Positions 55,545 to 64,000 of a DNA stretch of 64,000 nucleotides are shown in pieces. The stretch's first letter is position 1. The number at the start of each line of letters is the position of its first letter. Made by a program: the position numbers and the translations under genes. The notes beneath the pieces were generated by a model. That model ran no database searches. It had not been told where the DNA came from and saw nothing but the letters and a program-made list of their open reading frames with translations. The DNA comes from Panulirus ornatus. Lineage: Eukaryota > Arthropoda > Malacostraca > Decapoda > Palinuridae. The stretch is from the NCBI RefSeq assembly GCF_036320965.1, contig NC_092225.1, positions 55,850,515 to 55,914,514 of the forward strand, in the 5' to 3' direction.

Positions 55545-56490
55545 GGTGGGGGAGGGGGCGATGGTTCTGGGAACGTTGAAGAATGTGTGGAAGGCGACAA
55601 TGTTATCTCAGAGAGCAAAAATGGATATGTTTGTAGGAATAGTGGTTCCAACAATGTTATATGGTTGCGAGGCATGGGCTATTGATAGGGTTGTGCAGAG
55701 GAGGGTGGATGCGTTGGAAATTAAATGTTTGAGGACAATATGTGGTGTGAGGTGGTTTGATCAAGTAGGTAATGAAAGGGTAAGAGAGATGTGTGGTGAT
55801 AAAAAGACAGTGGTTGAGAGAGCAGAAAAGGGTGTATTGAAATGGTTTGGCCACATGGAGAGAATGAATGAGGAAAGATTGACAAAGAGGACATATGCGT
55901 CAGAGGTGGAGGGAACAAGAAGTGGGAGACCAAACCGGAGGTGGAAGGATGGAGCGAAAAAGATCCTGAGCAATCAGGGCCTGAACATACTGGAGGGTGA
56001 AAGGTGTGCATGGAATTGAGTGAATTGGAACGATGTGGTACACCAGGGTCGACGCACTGTCAATGGATTGAACCAGAGCATGTGAAGCGTCCGGGGTAAA
56101 CCACGGAAAGTTCCGTGGGGCCTGGATGTGGAAAGGGCGCTGTGGTTTCGGGGCATTACAAATGACAGCTAGAGACTGAGCGTGAACGAATGTGGCCTTT
56201 GTTGTCTGTTCCTATCGCTACCTCATGTGGGAGGGAGGGGGATGCCATTTTCATGTGTGGCAGAGTGGTGACGGGAATGGATGAAGGTAGCATGTATGAA
56301 TATGTACATGTGTATATATGTAAATGTCTTTGTACGCATATGTATGTATACGTTGAAATGTATATGTGCGTGTGTGGGCGTTTATGTATATACATGTGTA
56401 TGTGGGTGGGTTGGGCCATTCTTTTCTCTGTTTCCTTGTGCTACCTCACTAATGTGGGTGACAGCGACTAAATATGATAAACAAACAAAT
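55545..56490 (+). mobile_element. RTE-like retrotransposon, strongly 5'-truncated
   Basis: The frame 55546-56019 covers only the C-terminal region (LYGCEAWAIDRVVQRRVDALE, FGHMERMNEERLTKR, GRPNRRWKDGAKK) and stops at CAWN, where others read ARNRVNW. A long-form 3' UTR of about 460 nt follows, ending acctcactaatgtgggtgac, then a tail with aaacaaacaaatataaaa. Subfamily changes (VDALEI, YASEVEG) suggest an older branch. Confidence 0.87.
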
Positions 56491-56539
56491 ATAAAATCTT
56501 ATATTCAAGAATAAATGAACATAAAATTTTCTATAATTC

Positions 56540-56885
56540 CTTTATTCACACTTGTCTGCTGTTTCATATGTTAGCAAAGCAACGCCAGGAACAGATGAGG
56601 AAAGACGGCATTTGCTCAACAGCAATTCTCCAACTGTAATGCATAATGCACCAAAACCAACACCCACAAACCACATGCAAACCCCACAAACCCTTCCCTG
56701 GCCCCCCCCGGCCGCATCACATGCCCTGATTCAGTGCACTGACAGCACGTTGCCCACTGCTCCCATTCCCTCTGTCCTGTGTATGCCTTTAACCCTCCTG
56801 TATGCCATGAGCACTCAAAATCCCTTCCACCCCACCCCCCCACCTCCAACTTGGTCCCTCCCATCTCCTTATCCCCCCCATATAT
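56540..56885 (-). mobile_element. RTE-like 3' fragment of the distant subfamily
   Basis: 3' UTR and the end of the coding region in reverse orientation. It shares taatgcaccaaaacca and gcatcacatgccctgattca-type blocks with 6083-6595. GC-rich, heavily mutated. Confidence 0.7.
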
Positions 56886-56904
56886 ATGTAAAAAAAAAAA
56901 AAAA

Positions 56905-58785
56905 AAACACATTGAAAATTAATCTCCAAGTATAATGTTGACTGGTTGGTAAGGTTATTTAATGTATGTATGATTCATGGTGAGGTGCCTGAGGATTGGC
57001 AGAATGCGTGCATAGTGCCATTGTACAAAGGCAAAGGGGATAAGAGTGAGTGCTCAAATTACAGAGGTATAAGTTTGTTCAGTATTCCTGGTAAATTATA
57101 TGGGAGGGTATTGATTGAGAGGGTGAAGGCATGTACAGAGCATCAGATTGGGGAAGAGCAGTGTGGTTTCAGAAGTGCTAGAGGATGTGTGGATCAGGTG
57201 TTTGCTTTGAAGAATGTATGTGAGAAATACTTAAAAAAGCAAATGGATTTGTATGTAGCATTTAAGGATCTGGAGAAGGCATATGATAGAATTGATAGAG
57301 ATACTCTGTGGAAGGTACTAAGAATTTATGGTGTGGGATGCAAGTTGTTAGCATCAATGAAAAGTTTTTATCGAGGATGTAAGGCATGTGTGTACGTGTA
57401 GGAAGAGAGGAAAGTGATTGGTTCTCAGTGAATGTAGGTTTGCGGCAGGGGTGTGTGATGTCTCCATGGTTGTTTAATTTGTTTATGGATGGGGTTGTTA
57501 GGGAGGTGAATGCAAGAGTTTTGGAAAGAGGGGCAAGTATGAAGTCTGTTGTGGATGAGAGAGCTTGGGAAGTGAGTCAGTTGTTGTTCGCTGATGATAC
57601 AGTGCTGGTGGCTGATTCAGTTTGGTAGAGTGTGTGAAAAAAGAAAGTTAAGAGTAAATGTGAATAAGAGCAAGGTTATTAGGTACAGTAGGGTTGAGGG
57701 TCAAGTCAATTGGGAGGTAAGTTTGAATGGAGAAAAACTGGAGGAAGTAAAGTGTTTTAGATATCTGGGAGTGGATCTGGCAGCGGATAGAACCATGGAA
57801 GCGGAAGTGAATCATAGGGTGGGGGAGGGGGCGAAAATCCTGGGAGCCTTGAAGAATGTGTGGAAGTCGAGAACATTATCTCGGAAAGCAAAAATGGGTA
57901 TGTTTGAAGGAATAGTGGTTCCAACAATGTTGTATGGTTGCGAGGCGTGGGATATGGATAGAGTTGTGCACAAGAGGGTGGATGTGCTGGAAATGAGATG
58001 CTTGAGGACAATGTGTGGTGTGAGGTGGTTTGATCGAGTAAGTAACGTAAGGGTAAGAGAGATGTGTGGAAATAAAAAGAGCATGGTTGAGAGAGCAGCA
58101 GAGGGTGTTTTGAAATGGTTTGGTCACATGGAGAGAATGAGTGAGGAAAGATTGACCAAGAGGATATATGTGTCGGAGGTGGAGGGAACGAGGAGAAGTG
58201 GGAGACCAAATTGGAGGTGGAAAGATGGAGTGAAAAAGATTTTGTGTGATCGGGGCCTGAACATGCAGGAGGGTGAAAAGAGGGCAAGGAATAGAGTGAA
58301 CTGGATCGATGTGGTATACCGGGGTTGACGTGCTGTCAGTGGATTGAATCAGGGAATGTGAAGCGTCTGGGGTAAACCATGAAAAGTTGTGTGGGGCCTG
58401 GATGTGGAAAGCGAGCTGTGGTTTCGGGCATAATTGCATGACAGCTAGAGACAGCTAGTGTGAACGAATGGGGCCTTTGTTGTCTTTTCCTAGTGCTACC
58501 TCGCACACATGAGGGGGGAGGGGGATGGTATTCCATGTGTGGCGAGGTGGCAATGGGAATGAATAAAGGCAGACAGTGTGAATTGTGTGCATGGGTATAT
58601 ATGTATGTGTCTGTGTGTGTATATATATGTGTACATTGAGATGTTTAGGTATGTATATTTGCGTGTGTGGACGTGTATGTATATACATTGTGTATGGGGG
58701 TGGGTTGGGCCATTTCTTTCGTCTGTTTCCTTGCGCTACCTCGCAAACGCGGGAGACAGCGACAAAGAAAAAATAAAATCTTTTT
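56905..58785 (+). mobile_element. RTE-like retrotransposon, sister of the 49134 copy
   Basis: Same foreign 5' stretch (attgaaaattaatctccaa) and same markers (ISLFSIPGK, FKDLEKAYDRI) as 49134-51047. Frames are 56946-57401, 57386-57628 and 57594-58328. A TG insertion at about 57390 (gcatgtgtgtacgtg) and a roughly 29-nt deletion after ctgattca at about 57619 break the protein, which otherwise keeps RQGCVMSPWLF, LLFADDTVLVAD, YGCEAW and GRPNWRWKDGVKK. Long-form 3' UTR to 58770. Confidence 0.9.
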
Positions 58786-60189
58786 TTTTTTTTTTTTGCT
58801 TTGTCGCTGTCTCCCGCGTTTGCGAGGTAGCGCAAGGAAACAGACAAAAGAAATGGCCCAACCCACCCCTATAAACATGTATATAAATACGTCCACACAC
58901 GCAAATATACATACCTACACAGCTTTCCATGGTTTACCCCAGACGATTCACATGCCCTGATTCAATCCACTAACAGCACGTCAACCCCGGTATACCACAT
59001 CGATCCAATTCACTCTATTCCTTGCCCTCCTTTCACCCTCCTGCATGTTTAGGCCCCGATCACACAAAATATTTTCACTCCATCTTTCCACCTCCAATTT
59101 GGTCTCCCACTTCTCCTCTCCTCGTTCCCTCCACCTCCGACACATATATCCTCTTGGTCAATCTTTCCTCACTCATTCTCTCCATGTGCCCAAACCATTT
59201 CAAAACACCCTCTTCTGCTCTCAACCATTTCAAAACACCCTCTTCTGCTCTCTCAACCACGCTCTTTTTATTTCCATGCATCTCTCTTACCCTTACGTTA
59301 CTTACTCGATCAAGCCACCTCACACCACACATTGTCCTCAAACATCTCATTTCCAGCACATCCATCCCCCTGCGCACAACTCTATCCATAGCCCACGCCT
59401 CGCAACCATACAACATTGTTGGAACCTCTATTCCTTCAAACATACCCATTTTTGCTTTTCGAGATAATGTTCTCGACTTCCACACATTCTTCAAGGCTCC
59501 CAGGATTTTCGCCCCCTCCCCCAACCTATGATCCACTTCCGCTTCCATGGTTCCATCCGCTGCCAGATCCACTCCCAGATATCTAAAACACTTTACTTCC
59601 TCCAGTTTTTCTCCATTCAAACTTACCTCCCAATTAACTTGACCCTCAACCCTCCTGTACCTAATAACCTTGCTCTTATTCACATTTACTCTTAACTTTC
59701 TTCTTTCACATGCTTTACCAAACTCAGTCACCAGCTTCTGCAGTTTCTCACATGAATCAGCCATCAATGCTGTATCATCAGCGAACAACAACTGACTCAC
59801 TTCCCAAGCTCTCTCATCCCCAACAGACTTCATACTTGCCCCTCTTTCCAAAACTCTTGCATTCACCTCCCTAACAAGCCCATCCATAAACAAATTAAAC
59901 AACCATGGAGACATCACACACCCCTGCCGCAAACCTATATTCAGTGAGAACCAATCACTTTCCTCTCTTCCTACACGTACACATGCCTTACATCCTTGAT
60001 AAAAACTTTTCACTGCTTCTAACAACTTGCCTCACACACCATAAATTCTTAATACCTTCCACAGAGCATCTCTATCAACTCTATCATATGCCTTCTCCAG
60101 ATCCATAAATGCTACATACAAATCCATTTGCTTTTCTAAGTATTTCTCACATACATTCTTCAAAGCAAACACCTGATCCACACATCCTC
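58783..60189 (-). mobile_element. RTE-like retrotransposon, 5'-truncated, head to head with the next copy
   Basis: T-run (A tail) at about 58783-58797 and short-form 3' UTR. The minus-strand frame 60025-59075 has RQGCVMSPWLF, LLFADDTALMAD, YGCEAW and a 30-nt internal tandem duplication (ttcaaaacaccctcttctgc repeated at about 59199 and 59229). Upstream, the RT is readable to RGCVDQVFAL at 60189, where it abuts a plus-strand copy without spacer. Confidence 0.88.
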
Positions 60190-62190
60190 TTATCTTGTGG
60201 AGGCTAAGGTGAAGATTTGTATGGGTTTCCAGAAAAGAAGAGTGAATGTTGGGGTGAAGAGGGTGGTGAGAGTAAGTGAGCTTGGGAAGGAGACTTGTGT
60301 GAGGAAGTACCAGGAGAGACTGAGTACAGAATGGAAAAAGGTGAGAACAATGGAAGTAAGGGAAGTGGGGGAGGAAGGGGATGTATTTAGGGAATCAGTG
60401 ATGGATTGCGCAAAAGATGCTTGTGGCATGAGAAGAGTGTGAGGTGGGTTGATTAGAAAGGGTAGTGAGTGGTGGGATGAAGAAGTAAGATTATTAGTGA
60501 GAGAGAAGAGAGAGGCATTTGGACGATTTTTGCAGGGAAAAAATGCAATTGAGTGGGAGATGTATAAAAGAAAGAGACAGGAGGTCAAGAGAAAGGTGCA
60601 AGAGGTGAAAAAAAGGGCAAATGAGAGTTGGGGTGAGAGAGTATCATTAAATTTTAGGGAGAATAAAAAGATGTTCTGGAAGGAGGTAAATAAAGTGCGT
60701 AAGACAAGGGAGCAAATGGGAACTTCAGAAGGGCACAAATGGGGAGGTGATAACAAGTAGTGGTGATGTGAGAAGGAGATGGAGTGAGTATTTTGAAGGT
60801 TTGTTGAATGTGTTTGATGATAGAGTGGCAGATATAGGGTGTTTTGGTTGAGGTGTTGTGCAAAGTGAGAGGGTTAGGGAAAATGATTTGGTAAACACAG
60901 AAGAGGTAGTAAAAGCTTTGCGGAAGATGAAAGCCGGCAAGGCAGTAGGTTTGGATGGTATTGCAGTGGAATTTATTAAAAAAGGGGGAGACTGTATTAT
61001 TGACTGGTTGGTAAGGTTATTTAATGTATGTATGACTCGAGGATGTAAGGCATGTGTACGTGTAGGAAGAGAGGAAAGTGATTGGTTCTCAGTGAATGTA
61101 GGTTTGCGGCAGGGGTGTGTGATTTCTCCATGGTTTAATTTGTTTATGGATGGGGTTGTTAAGGAGGTGAATGCAAGAGTTTTGGAAAGAGGGGCAAGTA
61201 TGAAGTCTGTTGGGGATGAGAGAGCTTGGGAAGTGAGTCAGTTGTTGTTTGCTGATGATAAAGCACTGGTGGCTGATTCATGTGAGAAACTGCAGAAGCT
61301 GGTGACTGAGTTTGGTAAAGTGTGTGAAAGAAGAAAGTTAAGAGTAAATGTGAATAAGAGCAAGGTTATTAGGTATTGTAGGGTTGAGGGTCAAGTCAAC
61401 TGGGAGGTAAGTTTGAATGGAGAAAAACTGGAGGAAGTAAAGTGTTTTAGATATCTGGGAGTGGATCTGGCAGTGGATGGAACCATGGAAGCGGAAGTGG
61501 ATCATAGGGTGGGGAGGGGGGCGAAAATCCTGGGAGCCTTGAAGAATGTGTGGAAGTCGAGAACATCATCTCGGAAAGCAAAAATGGGTATGTTTGAAGG
61601 AATAGCGGTTCCAACAATGTTGTATGGTTGCGAGGCGTGGGCTATGGATAGAGTTGTGCGCAGGAGGATGGATGTGCTGGAAATGAGATGTTTGAGGACA
61701 ATGTGTGGTGTGAGGTGGTTTGATCGAGTAAGCAACGTAAGGGTAAGAGAGATGTGTGGAAATAAAAAGAGCGTGGTTGAGAGAGCAGAAGAGGGTGTTT
61801 TGAAATGGTTTGGGCACATGGAGAGAATGAGTGAGGAAAGATTGACCAAGAGGATATATGTGTCGGAGGTGGAGGGAACGAGAAGTGGGAGACCAAATTG
61901 GAGGTGGAAAGATGGAGTGAAAAAGATTTTGTGTGATCGGGGCCTGAACATACAGGAGGGTGAAAGGAGGGCAAGGAATAGAGTAAATTGGATCGATGTG
62001 GTATACCGGGGTTGACGTGCTGTCAATGGATTGAATCAGGGCATGTGAAGCGTCTGGGGTAAACCATGGAAAGCTATGTAGGTATGTATATTTGCGTGTG
62101 TGGACGTATGTATATACATGTGTATGGGGGTGGGTTGGGCCATTTCTTTCGTCTGTTTCCTTGCGCTACCTCGCAAATGCGGGAGACCGA
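60190..62190 (+). mobile_element. RTE-like retrotransposon with internal RT deletion
   Basis: Begins in the endonuclease (LVEAKVKICMGFQKRR). Frame 60197-60442 ends at the same TGA (RRV stop) as the copy at 44348-45367. 60449-60760 is the basic linker. After a frameshift, 60858-62015 gives GLDGIAVEFIKKGGD, then an in-frame deletion from FNVCMT straight to RGCKACV, removing NYRGIS and the motif A region. RQGCVISPW, FADDKALVAD, YGCEAW and GRPNWRWKDG follow. Short-form 3' UTR and A tail at 62188. Loss of RT motif A makes it inactive. Confidence 0.9.
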
Positions 62191-62212
62191 AAAAAAAAAA
62201 AAAAAAAAAAAA

Positions 62213-62413
62213 GACTCATGGTGAGGTGCCTGAGGATTGGTGGAATGCGTGCATAGTGCCATTGTACAAAGGCAAAGGGGATAAGAGTGAGTGCTCAAAT
62301 TACAGAGGTATAAGTTTGTTCAGTATTCCTGGTAAATTATATGGGAGGGTATTGACTGAGAGGGTGAAGGCATGTACAGAGCATCAGATTGGGGAAGAGC
62401 AGTGTGGTTTCAG

Positions 62414-62415
<2 letters not shown>
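62213..62415 (+). mobile_element. RTE-like internal RT fragment between two A tracts
   Basis: About 200 bp of RT sequence (EDWWNACIVPLYKGKGDKSE, ISLFSIPGK, GEEQCGF). It begins right after an A tract (62188-62211) and ends in another (62416-62449) with no 3' UTR. Lineage markers match the copies at 49134 and 56905. Confidence 0.85.
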
Positions 62416-62451
<36 letters not shown>

Positions 62452-63014
62452 CACTAATTGATACCAGTGGTAGAGACCTAGCGCTGTGTGTTTCAGGGTT
62501 AATGAAAATGCTACACACATTGCACTTATTACATTTTTTACTAGTGTTGTGTCACATTATGTCAGGGGTTCCCAACCTGGGTCACATTTATACTTCTGTT
62601 TGGTATACTGAAGTATGAAAGTATAACCATGGTATACACTAATGTACAGTGTACACCATGAGTAACATAGAACTTAAGCAATATAGAGCAAACTCATTAC
62701 AAATCAGCTGATAAAGAAAGCAGCCAACTAGGCAAGCTCTCCTCCCTCTTTTTTTCCATGTTACAAAATTACATATATGTAGCAGTTCAAAATCTATTAA
62801 CACATAAAAATCATACGAACACATTCTAGTCTAGTCTAGAGACTAATTAGAAGGTACCCAGCAGCTTTCTGTTTCAGTTGCACACAAGCATTAGTCATAA
62901 TTGTTAATATAGTGTCATTTCTGAGCAACGTTAGCTGCATAAAATTTTTCATGTGACGTACTCATATTTGTCAATTACTTTTACTAATTCTTACATAATT
63001 TACATTATGAAGTA

Positions 63015-63110
63015 GTTACCTCTGCCAGGAGGTATTGGTTTTGCCAGCATTTATTTATTTATACATTCATTTGTTCGTGTGTCAGCAGGATTACCCAAAA
63101 ATCAAAATTT
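63015..63110 (+). repeat. Widespread invertebrate repeat fragment
   Basis: gttacctctgccaggaggta, then ttatttatttatacattcat, then tgtcagcaggattacccaaa follows the layout of a repeat often seen in marine invertebrates (CCAAGGAGGTTATGTTTT, T-rich spacer, GCAGGATTAC..AAAA). Class not assigned. Confidence 0.45.
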
Positions 63111-63836
63111 TTTCCCAATAGTTATAAGGAAAGTAAAGTTTGCAATCAAGATTACTAAGCATACATACAATACTATACATAAAATCGGCAAGCAAAAATT
63201 ATGTATTAGAATAAAATAAATGAAGCATTCTTAAATACAGGACTACTATTCATCAGGAATAGAATAAAATTATAGAATAAGCTGACCTTGAATTCTTAAC
63301 TTTATTTTTTTTTTTTTTTGTCCACATTACTTTTAAATATCTAAGTTTAGGACTAAGAATTTTCACATATCTTAACAACAGTCATTGCATGCTAAGAAAA
63401 AAATTATTTCCTCCAATTATGATTCTCGGTGAGAAGATCTATGGTTGGCAATTTACTCGGGAGCCGATTGAATTACCACTTAGCATATTTCAGCCACAGA
63501 CAACAACAACAACCATCACATTCACCACTTGCTCCCTGTCGAACTCCACACAAGCACACAAACACAACTAAACACAACTGCTCACTCAATCAAACAATCA
63601 CTCATGTTAAGGAAATTCACTGTCTTTACATCAACTGCTTTTGTTATTTATAATAAACACTTTCTTTCTACCCTACAGTTATAGGAGGAGCAAAAATCAC
63701 AGTCTTCAGAGACTTATTTACTGTTGGGATTTACATCCACTAAGAACAATGGTATCCACATTCCAGGGTGTACTTAAAAAAAAGAATAAAAAAATAAAAA
63801 GGCAATAATTCAATGAAGTTTTCACTCAACAACTGA

Positions 63837-64000
63837 AGAGAGTTCACCCGTAGTATTTTCCAACAAACTAGTACAGCAGTGAAGGCATTCTATGAAGTTT
63901 CACTTATAACTGCCAAACAAAAGAAAGCTCAAACCACTGGAGAAGACCTTGTCCTTCCAGCAGCAAAAGAAATGGTATGTTGCATCCCTGAAGATGAATC
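63837..64000 (+). CDS. hAT (ZBED5-like) transposase fragment, open at window edge
   Basis: An open frame of 54 codons up to the end of the window reads REFTRSIFQQTSTAVKAFYE, VSLITAKQKKAQTTGEDLVL, PAAKEMV. This matches the segment after the BED zinc finger in hAT/ZBED5-type proteins (pattern F...T.AVV.ASYE.SL.IAK..KPHTIGE.L..PA). A TGA lies directly upstream (63834-63836), and no BED finger was found in the preceding 300 bases. It is therefore either a broken copy or an exon; no convincing acceptor was identified. Confidence 0.6.

Larger units (their letters stand above)
62563..64000 (+). mobile_element. Left part of a hAT-type DNA transposon
   Basis: Starts with caggggttcccaacctgggt at 62563, a typical hAT terminal sequence. 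The preceding 8 bases, cattatgt, are the candidate target-site duplication. A hAT-like transposase fragment appears at 63837-64000. The region between is AT-rich and carries another dispersed repeat. The right end lies beyond the window. Linking the terminal motif and the transposase into one element is inference. Confidence 0.55.

Overview
The window is eukaryotic and strongly repeat-dominated. It has spliced exons with GT/AG borders, long (TA)n tracts, a large AT-rich satellite, many non-LTR retrotransposon copies and fossils of three other transposon groups, and no bacterial gene layout. An arthropod, most likely a decapod crustacean, fits best (inference from the TE mix, TA-rich microsatellites and the eIF3c exons; no species is claimed). 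There is one 100-base assembly gap at 16810-16909.

Layout. 1-3489 is AT-rich, with a 46-bp minisatellite and a badly decayed Jockey-like reverse transcriptase on the minus strand. 3490-6595 holds three decayed minus-strand copies of an RTE-like non-LTR retrotransposon (one ORF: APE-type endonuclease, reverse transcriptase, conserved C-terminal region, no RNase H seen). 6596-16809 is a tandem satellite of about 305 bp x 33. 16910-40795 is a roughly 10-kb tandem segmental duplication: units A and B complete, unit C partial. Each unit carries two minus-strand exons of eIF3c (174 nt, and 81 or 75 nt), a pogo/Tigger-like transposase relic in the intron between them, and a nest of RTE copies. 40800-51045 is a pile-up of young RTE copies separated by (TA)n tracts. 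It includes a probable full-length copy split by a 5' inversion, and a short non-autonomous element that carries both ends of the RTE. 51075-55200 is lower-copy sequence with an inverted pair of dispersed repeats, an arginine/aspartate-rich terminal coding exon (possibly the end of eIF3c), an old RTE relic and a foldback element. 55230-62415 holds another non-autonomous element and six more RTE copies or fragments. 62563 to the right edge looks like the left part of a hAT transposon, with a terminal motif and a transposase fragment.

Function. The only host gene supported here is eIF3c, a core translation-initiation subunit, seen as three copies of one internal exon pair plus possibly its last exon, which lies out of order. 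The rest is transposon biology. Every RTE copy read here is broken by truncation, frameshift or stop, but several keep long reading frames with all reverse-transcriptase motifs, so the family has been active recently. No RNA gene, CRISPR array or operon was found. Because near-identical repeats abut at (TA)n tracts, part of the architecture could be an assembly artefact.
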